Source: Polaromonas sp. UBA5171
Lineage (GTDB): Bacteria > Pseudomonadota > Gammaproteobacteria > Burkholderiales > Burkholderiaceae_C
Direction: 5' to 3'
Assembly: GCA_002413395.1 (NCBI GenBank)
Contig: DHWX01000023.1
Location: forward strand, 11,600-42,544
Length of the DNA: 30,945 bases
Shown here in pieces: positions 17,120 through 23,373 of this stretch. The notes under the pieces are model-generated. The model had not been told where the DNA came from. It was given only the letters and a program-made list of their open reading frames with translations, and ran no database searches. The position numbers and the translations under genes are program-made. Every line of letters begins with the position of its first letter. Within the stretch, counting starts at the first letter, position 1.

Positions 17120-17998
17120 ATGTATTCCAACCGTCTCTACTCACCACTGCGTTATCCAGGCGGAAAGGCGCGATTCGCTCCATTCATCGCCTCGGTGATG
17201 GAGTACAACGGGTTGAAGGGTGGTCATTACCTTGAGCCTTACGCTGGCGGGGCGGGTGTTGCTCTGGACCTTCTCTTTCACGGCGTGGTTTCTCAAATCC
17301 ACATCAACGACTACGATCCAGCCATCTACGCCTTTTGGGTTAGTGCAACGCGCCACTCTCAGGAACTGATTAAGTTGGTGAGGGAGACGCCAGTCACCAT
17401 GGAGCAGTGGTACCACTGGCGAAGTGTTCTCAGGGGTGAAAAGTCTGCGACAGAACTGGAGCGGGGCTTTGCAACGCTGTTTTTGAACCGTACCAACCGC
17501 TCTGGCATCCTCATGGCTGGGGTCATCGGCGGCAAAGCACAGGACGGGACGTACCGCTTGGACGCGCGTTACAACAAAGGGCAGCTCGTTCAGCGACTTG
17601 AAAAGATAGCGGCGCACGCGGACCGCGTCTCTGTCTACAACGAAGATGCCTTCTTGCTGCTGAAGCGGGCCACCAACTTTCTACCGTCGAACTCGCTTAT
17701 TTACCTCGATCCCCCCTACTATATGAAGGGCCAAGAGCTGTACCGGAACTACTACGAGCATGAGGACCACGACCGTTTGGCAAGTCTTCTGTGCGGACCG
17801 CAGTGTCCTTTTCATTGGGTCGTCTCATATGACGGAGTGGACGAGATACGGCAAATGTACCGCTTGGTACGCTCCCGAGACTACAACTTGCATTACACGG
17901 CGCAGTCGCGCTATATCGGTTCTGAGGTGATGTTTTTCAGTTCGAAATTGGAACTAGGAGCGGATTTCCCGGTTGATCTCCCCAAGGCTGCCGCCTAA
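17120..17998 (+). CDS. D12-class DNA adenine N6-methyltransferase
   Basis: This 292-residue protein has the order of Dam/DpnM-type enzymes. The AdoMet-binding motif is YPGGK at 12-16 (LRYPGGKARF), LEPYAGGAGVALDLL follows, FLNRTNRSGIL lies in the middle, and the catalytic DPPYY is at 197-201. It methylates the N6 of adenine in a short DNA site; the recognised sequence cannot be predicted. The ATG at 17120 is chosen because the motif order starts right after it and it leaves 17 nt after the ATPase stop; longer in-frame starts lie inside the ATPase gene. Pairing with an ATPase-TOPRIM protein suggests that it marks host DNA as self, or acts within one restriction-like complex. Confidence 0.92.
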   Translation: MYSNRLYSPLRYPGGKARFAPFIASVMEYNGLKGGHYLEPYAGGAGVALDLLFHGVVSQIHINDYDPAIYAFWVSATRHSQELIKLVRETPVTMEQWYHWRSVLRGEKSATELERGFATLFLNRTNRSGILMAGVIGGKAQDGTYRLDARYNKGQLVQRLEKIAAHADRVSVYNEDAFLLLKRATNFLPSNSLIYLDPPYYMKGQELYRNYYEHEDHDRLASLLCGPQCPFHWVVSYDGVDEIRQMYRLVRSRDYNLHYTAQSRYIGSEVMFFSSKLELGADFPVDLPKAAA

Positions 17999-17999
17999 G

Positions 18000-18306
18000 A
18001 CTTGCAACGGTGAGGTATGGACTAGTTCGATGTAGGTCTTCCACGAGTTGAATTCGATTGTGTTTGCCCTTTGTTTTAAGGCAGGATTAACCGCAGATCG
18101 TCAAGCCCTCATCCTTTGAATGACTGCTTTGAGCGGTCGATACTGAGTTGGCACAAGTCCGCTTTGGGCACAGAGTTGTCCGCGGGCGGTCTTTGGCGAG
18201 TGACTGCTGTCTCAGTTTGTCTGGTCAGGGCCAGGAATTTCTTCAAATTTCATGCCGCTGGCTCCAGAAGACGCATTGCTGACATTCAGATTTCCAGACA
18301 GGAGAC
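18000..18306. other. Short intergenic stretch between the methyltransferase gene and the attC-like site
   Basis: No gene is supported here. ORFs exist on both strands, but they run through the attC-like site and lack protein character. Composition is mixed, and no clear terminator hairpin with a T run was found for the rightward operon. Confidence 0.5.
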
Positions 18307-18380
18307 GCTCAACGTTCGAGCTAACCGGACTGCGGAGGAAGGCGCCGTAGCGGGTCCGGTTGAGCGAGGGGTCGTTAGGT
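18307..18380 (-). mobile_element. attC-like integron recombination site
   Basis: Read on the minus strand, the site begins with ACCTAAC (RYYYAAC consensus, 18380-18374) and ends with GTTGAGC (GTTRRRY consensus, 18313-18307). The interior folds: AACCGGAC (18323-18330) pairs perfectly with GTCCGGTT (18354-18361), and weaker bulged pairing continues outward (CGAGCT against GAGCGA), as in attC sites with extrahelical bases. Length is 74 nt, within the attC range. It starts 6 nt after the HNH stop codon and has the orientation expected for the attC of a cassette carrying that gene. The consensus ends and the fold are seen directly; activity is not shown. Confidence 0.75.
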
Positions 18381-18386
18381 GAAGCC

Positions 18387-18839
18387 TCAGCCACGGGCTT
18401 GGACACTCCGTGCCAGCAATAGCGCCAGATAGATTGCGTGGGCCATCTCGTAATTAATGGTGTGCTTGTCGTGTGGAACAGCGACCACAAACGCCGCGAT
18501 CTCCATGGGCGAAAACGAGAAGTTCTTGGGAAGTTTGATTCTTCGCTTGGCAGCACCATCCGCTACGTTGCATTGGTCACAGATGGTTGTCTGAGGAAAC
18601 CTGGGCTGGCCGTTAGAGAGGAGTTCAACCGAATGGTCATGGTGCCTGTGGAGTGGTGCCATCCAATCTTGAAACGCGTGTGGGGATCTGGGAAACCTAG
18701 TTGTCCATCGGAGGATTTGGAACTTGGTTCGATGACACGCCGGACACTCCCAATCAGGACCGACCTCCGCCCACAGACGGCGCGTGTGCGCACCGTTGTA
18801 TGCGAAAAAATCCTCCGGACTGGGAACGCGCTGGCTCAT
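18387..18839 (-). CDS. Small HNH-type nuclease with zinc-binding cysteine pairs
   Basis: This 150-residue protein has a CPAC pair at 32-35 and a CDQC pair at 87-90, which frame the motif LHRHHDHS (63-70). Asn91 directly follows the second pair. This is the zinc-stabilised HNH (beta-beta-alpha metal) layout: the His cluster supplies the general base and metal ligand, and Asn91 the central N. The C-terminal third (IAAFVVAVPHDKHTINYEMAHAIYLALL) is helical with no known domain. It is encoded 6 nt downstream of the AbiJ-like gene on the same strand and is directly followed by an attC-like site. It is probably the DNA-cutting effector of a two-gene defence cassette (inferred). Confidence 0.75.
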   Translation of the reverse strand: MSQRVPSPEDFFAYNGAHTRRLWAEVGPDWECPACHRTKFQILRWTTRFPRSPHAFQDWMAPLHRHHDHSVELLSNGQPRFPQTTICDQCNVADGAAKRRIKLPKNFSFSPMEIAAFVVAVPHDKHTINYEMAHAIYLALLLARSVQARG

Positions 18840-18845
18840 AGACGC

Positions 18846-19709
18846 CTATCGAGGTAAGCGGGCGACCGCGATGAGGTACAGGATGTAGGCCACGCCTACT
18901 GCGTGGGCAAGTTCGGCCTCCTCTAGCCTTGGCTGCCCGATGACAGGATGCCCATGTCGGACCTGCGGCGTCGCGTTGGAATAGACGTACAGCTTCTCTA
19001 GGCCGTCCAGGAGATACGGTGAGAAGTGCGGGTCCTTATGTAGTAACTTGATAGCAGCGCCGAGTGTCGTCGCCTTTGGTTCGACAACCCTGGCAACGCT
19101 TTCAACGGCGCTTACGATCTCCTTGATGCTGTTTGCTTCATCAATCGGGTGACGATAGAGGTAGTCCGTTGCCTTCTGGTAATGCACCCTCGCAGGTGCA
19201 AACTTGTCCTTCAGAGCCTCACTCGCTGCCTCGGCTCTCTTGGCGACGGGGCGAGGCATTTGCCGAGTAAGTTCTGCCTTCTCGTTCAGTGCCCAACCAA
19301 TGCCGTCTTCCTGAAGGAGTGCATTGACCTTTTGGGAATAGGCTTCGAAATACTCGGTATCACCAAAGGGAACGTCTTCGTCCTTCTTCTTCAGGAGTTG
19401 CCCCATGAGTTCTACGAAGTCATAGAACTCGGGCCACTCGCATCCCTTCAAGTGCTCGTTCAGAGCGCCCAAAGAGCTGTCGTGGTCATAGTCCCAGGGA
19501 TCAGACTCGTCCCGGATCAGTGCGATGAATTTTTCGTGTGTCTCCTGCGGGTCGAGTGGTTGTGCACGCTGGCCGTAGCCTCTACGAGCTATCCCGACGA
19601 AATCAGGCAAGACTGATTTGAGGTAACCAACACGGGTCTTTCGGGGCGCGTCCTCGAAGATGAGTGTGCGTGGCGCCTTGTTTGCAGCGAGTCGAGAAGA
19701 GAACCGCAT
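18846..19709 (-). CDS. AbiJ-like abortive-infection protein
   Basis: This 287-residue soluble protein starts MRFSSRLAANKAPRTLIFEDAPRK, reminiscent of the N-terminal domain found in AbiJ-type proteins (MxFSxR...). The middle is polar and helical. The C-terminal half (NSIKEIVSAVESVARV..., TTLGAAIKLL, LDGLEKLYVYSNATPQVRHGHP, AYILYLIAVARL) matches the C-terminal domain of AbiJ/HEPN-like proteins as I remember them. The family is linked to phage-induced growth arrest, probably through RNA cleavage; the R-H pair in VRHGH could be part of an active site. The start lies 8 nt after a GTTAGGC integron core and lacks its own Shine-Dalgarno sequence. It probably forms one transcript with the HNH gene. 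Confidence 0.65.
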   Translation of the reverse strand: MRFSSRLAANKAPRTLIFEDAPRKTRVGYLKSVLPDFVGIARRGYGQRAQPLDPQETHEKFIALIRDESDPWDYDHDSSLGALNEHLKGCEWPEFYDFVELMGQLLKKKDEDVPFGDTEYFEAYSQKVNALLQEDGIGWALNEKAELTRQMPRPVAKRAEAASEALKDKFAPARVHYQKATDYLYRHPIDEANSIKEIVSAVESVARVVEPKATTLGAAIKLLHKDPHFSPYLLDGLEKLYVYSNATPQVRHGHPVIGQPRLEEAELAHAVGVAYILYLIAVARLPR

Positions 19710-19716
19710 TTCGGAT

Positions 19717-19723
19717 GCCTAAC
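19717..19723 (-). mobile_element. Integron-type core site (attI-like or cassette junction)
   Basis: On the minus strand GTTAGGC matches the GTTRRRY core at which integron integrases cut. It lies 7 nt before the start codon of the AbiJ-like gene, the usual place of a cassette 5' boundary. No RYYYAAC partner with a folded attC structure was found within about 130 nt upstream, so it looks more like a simple attI-type site than an attC. TGTCCAG (19728-19734) and CTGGACA (19774-19780) form a loose inverted repeat next to it. Confidence 0.5.
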
Positions 19724-19781
19724 GTAGTGTCCAGAGCAAAACCTGCTCGTGATACTGGGCGCTGCTCGATAAACTGGACAT
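19719..19781 (-). CDS. 20-residue ORF with strong ribosome binding site ending in the core site
   Basis: An ATG at 19781 is preceded by a perfect AGGAGG (19792-19787) at a 5-nt spacing. The ORF encodes 20 residues (MSSLSSSAQYHEQ...) and stops at the TAG that is part of the GTTAGGC core. The AbiJ-like start codon follows 9 nt after the stop and has no Shine-Dalgarno sequence of its own. This mirrors ORF-11 within attI1 of class 1 integrons, which supports translation of the first cassette gene. The function is inferred from the layout. Confidence 0.45.
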   Translation of the reverse strand: MSSLSSSAQYHEQVLLWTLR

Positions 19782-19792
19782 CGACTCCTCCT

Positions 19793-20194
19793 GAAGACGG
19801 CTTGCAGCCCTTGTTTCAGCGATTCTCTTGGGATTCTGTACAGGTACGAAATTCCGGCAAACCCCGCAGATCGTTTCGGTCGATTCTACGTTTCAATCAA
19901 GCTGACCCAAAGAAATTGGGAACTCATTTCGAATGTCGGCAAGCGCTGCGCTTCCGACGACCAATCGAAAAGATTGATTGCCGAAGTTGGATGACAGCTT
20001 CCCAGTTTTTGGGCTCGGTCGCGAACGGCTGGTTCCGGGGAAATCGTATGTCAGCTTTCGACTTTCCGCCGGGTTTCATGCGGTTCCGCCGAACGCCGGC
20101 TATATGTCTGAAGCGGACGATCAACGCAGCTTGACTGGGCGACAACAACAATCCAGCGACAAGCCAATTTTCCCAGATAAGTCAACATTCCATC
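19793..20194. other. Intergenic region upstream of the AbiJ/HNH module
   Basis: No convincing gene is present. ORFs of 75-156 residues occur on both strands but resemble no family, and none looks like a tyrosine recombinase, so no integron integrase was found. The promoter for the leftward cassette genes should lie here. Nothing else stands out. Confidence 0.5.
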
Positions 20195-20355
20195 ATGAGC
20201 AAACTCTCTCACTCCCGCGACAAGATATACAAGACGGTGGCTCGCCAATTACATGGTGTTGTGCCCTGCTGGGTCTGCGGTGAGCCTGTGCTGCCCACAG
20301 CCGCTACGCTGGGAAACATCGAGCCACGGTGCAAAGGCGGCAGCCGCGATTTGTG
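20195..20355 (+). pseudogene. Truncated HNH endonuclease gene
   Basis: The frame starts with MSKLSHSRDKIYKTVARQLHG and reaches PCWVCGEPVLPTAATLGNIEPRCKGGSRDL, a CxxC plus the first half of an HNH motif. The usual form is ATLDHIxPxxKGGS; here Asn replaces the key His (LGNIEP). Similarity ends at about 20350, where the sequence becomes the 3' end of arsC on the other strand. The remaining frame is only antisense to arsC. The gene was therefore cut by the event that joined the island to the ars operon, and the active-site change shows further decay. Confidence 0.65.
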
Positions 20356-20778
20356 TCAGACAGGCCGCCCCTCCGCATCGATCACCGCTTCGCCATCTTC
20401 CTTGCTGAAGGCACCCAACTGCGGCTGCGGCAGCAGGTCCAGCACCGCTTCGGACGGCCGGCACAGACGCGTACCCAGCGGCGTCACCACGATGGGGCGG
20501 TTGATGAGGATGGGATGCGCCAGCATGAAGTCGATCAGCTCGTCGTCGCTCCACTTCGGGTTGTCCAGGTCAAGCTCCTTGTAGCTCGCTTCCTTGCTGC
20601 GCATCACCTCGCGCACCGGCGTGCCCATGGCGGCAATCAGCGCCACCAGTTCGGGCCGGCCCGGCGGTGTTTCCAGGTAATGGATGACGCGGGGCTCGGT
20701 GCCCGTGTTGCGGATCAGCGCCAGCGTGTTACGGGACGTGCCGCACTTGGGGTTGTGATAGATCGTGATATTGGTCAT
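20356..20778 (-). CDS. arsC: Glutaredoxin-coupled arsenate reductase
   Basis: This 140-residue protein has the ArsC signature IYHNPKCGTSRNTL, with catalytic Cys12, followed by conserved arginines (PLGTRLCRPSE). It reduces arsenate to arsenite with glutathione and glutaredoxin, and the arsenite is then exported by Acr3. Length matches the E. coli plasmid type (about 141). It is the third gene of a leftward arsR-acr3-arsC operon, 20 nt after acr3. Its stop codon coincides with the end of the truncated HNH gene on the other strand, so the last codons could have been altered by the junction, but the C-terminal EDGEAVIDAEGRPV looks normal. Confidence 0.95.
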   Translation of the reverse strand: MTNITIYHNPKCGTSRNTLALIRNTGTEPRVIHYLETPPGRPELVALIAAMGTPVREVMRSKEASYKELDLDNPKWSDDELIDFMLAHPILINRPIVVTPLGTRLCRPSEAVLDLLPQPQLGAFSKEDGEAVIDAEGRPV

Positions 20779-20798
20779 GGGTAAATTCTTTCAGGCAA

Positions 20799-21866
20799 TC
20801 AGGTCCGTTCGTACCAGGCTTTGGAGTTGTTCACGACGCGCACCACCAACAGCATCACAGGCACTTCAATCAACACACCGACCACCGTGGCCAGCGCTGC
20901 GCCCGAGTTGAAGCCGAACAGGCTGATGGCCGCGGCGACGGCCAGCTCGAAGAAGTTGGAGGCACCGATCAGCGCTGAAGGACAAGCGATGTTGTGCTTC
21001 TCGCCCACCGCCCGGTTGAGCCAGTAGGCCAGCGCCGAGTTGAAAAAGACCTGAATCAGGATGGGCACCGCCAGCAAGGCAATCACCAGCGGCTGCTTGA
21101 GGATCGCCTCGCCCTGAAAAGCAAACAGCAAGACGAGAGTCGCCAGCAGCGCGCTGATCGACCAGGGCCCGATCATGGCCATTGCGGCATCAAATGCAGC
21201 GGGCCCTTTGACCAGTAACGACTTGCGCAGGAGCTGGGCAAAAATCACCGGAATCACGATGTATAGCACCACCGATGTGATGAGCGTCGCCCAAGGGACG
21301 GTGATCGCCGAGATGCCCAGCAAAAACGCCACCAATGGCGCGAAGGCCACAATCATGATGCCGTCATTGAGCGCCACCTGCGACAAGGTGAATAGCGGGT
21401 CGCCGCCGGTGAGCCGGCTCCAGACGAACACCATGGCCGTGCAGGGCGCAGCGGCCAGCAGGATCAGGCCGGCGATATAGCTGTCGAGCTGGTCGGTGGG
21501 CAACATCGGTGCAAACAGGTGGCGGATGAACAGCCAGCCCAGGAAGGCCATGGAGAACGGTTTGACCAGCCAGTTGACGAACAGCGTTACGCCGATGCCT
21601 TTGACATGCTGACGCAGCTCGTGCAGTGCGCCGAAGTCGACCTTGACCAGCATCGGAATGATCATGGCCCAGATCAACAAGCCCACCGGCAGGTTCACCT
21701 TGGCGACTTCCATGCGACCAATGGCCTGGAATAGATCAGGCAGAAGCTGCCCCAGCGCAATACCCACGATGATGCACAGGAACACCCAGACCGTCAGGTA
21801 GCGCTCGAACACGCTCATCGGTGCGCCTGCCGCCTGTTTGGCGCTTACTTCACATTGGGCGCTCAT
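20799..21866 (-). CDS. acr3: Acr3-type arsenite efflux transporter
   Basis: This 355-residue protein has ten membrane helices. ERYLTVWVFLCIIVGIALGQ is the typical Acr3 N-terminus. NLPVGLLIWAMIIPMLVKVDF follows, and LILLAAAPCTAMVFVWS carries the conserved cysteine that is essential for As(OH)3 transport in the family. It exports arsenite from the cytoplasm using the proton motive force. The start at 21866 has a GGAGCC element upstream. A second in-frame ATG 16 codons later (MSVFERYL) is a possible alternative. The gene lies between arsR and arsC on the same strand. Confidence 0.95.
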   Translation of the reverse strand: MSAQCEVSAKQAAGAPMSVFERYLTVWVFLCIIVGIALGQLLPDLFQAIGRMEVAKVNLPVGLLIWAMIIPMLVKVDFGALHELRQHVKGIGVTLFVNWLVKPFSMAFLGWLFIRHLFAPMLPTDQLDSYIAGLILLAAAPCTAMVFVWSRLTGGDPLFTLSQVALNDGIMIVAFAPLVAFLLGISAITVPWATLITSVVLYIVIPVIFAQLLRKSLLVKGPAAFDAAMAMIGPWSISALLATLVLLFAFQGEAILKQPLVIALLAVPILIQVFFNSALAYWLNRAVGEKHNIACPSALIGASNFFELAVAAAISLFGFNSGAALATVVGVLIEVPVMLLVVRVVNNSKAWYERT

Positions 21867-21975
21867 GGCTTCAGGCTCCCGTCTCTTGCGAAAATTACTG
21901 GGTTAATTTCGTCGTTCACTTCAAGCTCCATGGCGGTTGATGCGGTTTGCAAAGGTCATCAGGGAACAGCCCCTT

Positions 21976-22341
21976 TCAGGCGGACTTGACAGGGGAAGAC
22001 GACTCGACGTAACCGATGCAACCGGCCAGGGCGCTGGTGTCCATGCACTGCTCGGGCTGGCCTGCGCAACACTCCGCGGTGAGGTAGCCAATCAACTCCA
22101 CCATCAGGGGAATGTTCGCCCGGTATCGCTGGTATCGGCCTTCCTGTTCGACGCTGACCAGCTGAGCGTGTGTGAGCGCCTTCAGGTGAAATGACAGGTT
22201 GGTGGGCGGCAGTTCGAGCTTTGCGGCAATGTCTCCCGCGACCATGCCTTCAGGACCTTGCTTGACGAGCAGCCGGTACACGTCCAGGCGCACGCCGGAA
22301 GAAAGGGATTCGAAAATGGTGACGGCTTTTTGTTGTTCCAT
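21976..22341 (-). CDS. arsR: ArsR-family arsenic-responsive repressor
   Basis: This 121-residue winged-helix repressor has the recognition helix PTNLSFHLKALTHAQLV. Instead of the E. coli ELCVCDL site it has a C-terminal vicinal pair and third cysteine (Cys91, Cys92, Cys99 in ECCAGQPEQC), similar to ArsR proteins that bind As(III) near the C-terminus, as in Acidithiobacillus. It represses the ars operon until arsenite binds. The ATG at 22341 is preferred; an in-frame TTG at 22356 lies within the operator palindrome and is unlikely. The gap of 109 nt to acr3 holds no other gene. Confidence 0.92.
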   Translation of the reverse strand: MEQQKAVTIFESLSSGVRLDVYRLLVKQGPEGMVAGDIAAKLELPPTNLSFHLKALTHAQLVSVEQEGRYQRYRANIPLMVELIGYLTAECCAGQPEQCMDTSALAGCIGYVESSSPVKSA

Positions 22342-22351
22342 ATGTTTATTA

Positions 22352-22367
22352 TTCAACTAATGTTGAA
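22352..22367. promoter_or_regulatory. ArsR operator palindrome
   Basis: TTCAAC-TAAT-GTTGAA is a perfect inverted repeat, 10 nt upstream of the arsR start. ArsR/SmtB repressors bind AT-rich palindromes with TTCAA/TTGAA half-sites, so it is very likely the autoregulatory operator of the ars operon. Confidence 0.7.
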
Positions 22368-22382
22368 GTGATGTCAAGGATA

Positions 22383-22398
22383 TGACCATGAACGGTCA
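22383..22398. promoter_or_regulatory. Inverted repeat upstream of the ABC exporter genes
   Basis: TGACC-N6-GGTCA forms a perfect 5-bp inverted repeat 18 nt before the start of the ABC ATPase gene and 41 nt from the arsR start. It may be an operator for the rightward operon. Arm length is short, so chance is possible. Confidence 0.3.
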
Positions 22399-22416
22399 CG
22401 GCAGCACAATACAGGC

Positions 22417-23373
22417 ATGATTTCAGAGACCCCTTCACCGATTTTTTCCGTTCAGGCCTTGAGCAAGCGCTATGGCAGCAGCACCGTCGTCAACGACCTG
22501 TCATTCGATATTGCACCGGGAGAATGCCTGGGCGTGATTGGCCCCAACGGTGCCGGCAAAACCACCACTATCCGCATGTGCCTGGGGCTGACATCACCCG
22601 ATACCGGGACGATTTCCTATTTTCCAAACGGCGCCGCCACCGCAGCCCTGCACATGCCGCAGGACGCACTGGCCATCAAGGAGAGGCTGGGCGTTGTCAG
22701 CCAGTTTGACAGTCTGGATCCGGATTTTTCATGCGCCGAAAATCTGCTGGTGTTTGGCCGCTATTTCGGCCTGAAAGACGCGGTGATCAAGGCGCGCATC
22801 CCGAATCTGCTGGAGTTTGCGGCGCTCACGCACAAGGCCGATGCCAAGCTCAGCGAACTGTCTGGCGGCATGAAGCGGCGCCTGAGCCTGGCACGCGCGC
22901 TGGTCAATGACCCGCAATTGCTGCTGCTCGACGAGCCGACCACCGGCCTGGACCCGCAGGCCCGGCACCTGATGTGGGAGCGCCTGCAGCGGCTGGTGCA
23001 GCAGGGCAAATCCATTTTGCTGACCACCCACTTCATGGACGAAGCCGAGCGCCTGTGCAACCGCCTGCTGGTGCTGGACCATGGCAAGAAAATGACCGAA
23101 GGCCCGCCGCGCGACCTGATTGCGCAAAACCTGGAGCCCGATGTGGTGGAGGTCTACGGCGCGGGGGCGCTGGAACTGGCTGACTCGCCCTTGAAAGCCC
23201 TGGCCGCCCGCACCGAAGTGAGCGGCGAAACCGTGTTTTTCTACACCCAGGAAGCCAGGCCGCTGCTCACCGCCCTGGCAGATTCTCCGCAGTTGCGCAC
23301 GCTGCACCGCCCGGCCAATCTGGAGGACCTGTTCCTCAAGCTGACCGGACGCCAGATCAGGGAGGACGCATAG
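22417..23373 (+). CDS. NodI-like ABC transporter ATP-binding protein
   Basis: This 318-residue ATPase has Walker A GPNGAGKTTT, Q-loop VSQFDSLDPDFSCAENL, signature LSGGMKRRLSLARAL, Walker B LLLLDEPTTGLDP and the H-loop TTHFMDEAERLCNR. The residue order around the Q-loop and the C-terminal NLEDLFLKLTGRQIRE are close to NodI. The NodIJ family exports lipo-chitooligosaccharides in rhizobia, but relatives are common in non-symbiotic Burkholderiales with unknown substrates. The stop overlaps the first base of the permease start (TAGTG), so the two genes are translated together. Confidence 0.9.
   Translation: MISETPSPIFSVQALSKRYGSSTVVNDLSFDIAPGECLGVIGPNGAGKTTTIRMCLGLTSPDTGTISYFPNGAATAALHMPQDALAIKERLGVVSQFDSLDPDFSCAENLLVFGRYFGLKDAVIKARIPNLLEFAALTHKADAKLSELSGGMKRRLSLARALVNDPQLLLLDEPTTGLDPQARHLMWERLQRLVQQGKSILLTTHFMDEAERLCNRLLVLDHGKKMTEGPPRDLIAQNLEPDVVEVYGAGALELADSPLKALAARTEVSGETVFFYTQEARPLLTALADSPQLRTLHRPANLEDLFLKLTGRQIREDA

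Noticed and set aside
18116..18559. ORFs on both strands through the attC-like region (18116-18382 plus strand, 18212-18559 minus strand)
   Set aside because: They overlap the folded site or the HNH gene, lack ribosome binding sites and have no protein-like pattern.
15198..18839. Septu-type pairing of the ATPase with the HNH nuclease
   Set aside because: The HNH gene is on the opposite strand, coupled to the AbiJ-like gene, and an attC-like site separates it from the ATPase operon.
19986..19992. GTTGGAT as another integron core
   Set aside because: A 7-mer of this degeneracy is expected by chance and there is no folded partner or nearby cassette gene.
19793..20194. Integron integrase gene expected next to an attI-like site
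   Set aside because: No frame on either strand shows tyrosine recombinase motifs; only short ORFs of no recognisable family are present.
22342..22356. TTG at 22356 as the arsR start
   Set aside because: It lies inside the operator palindrome, and the ATG at 22341 gives the normal ArsR N-terminus.
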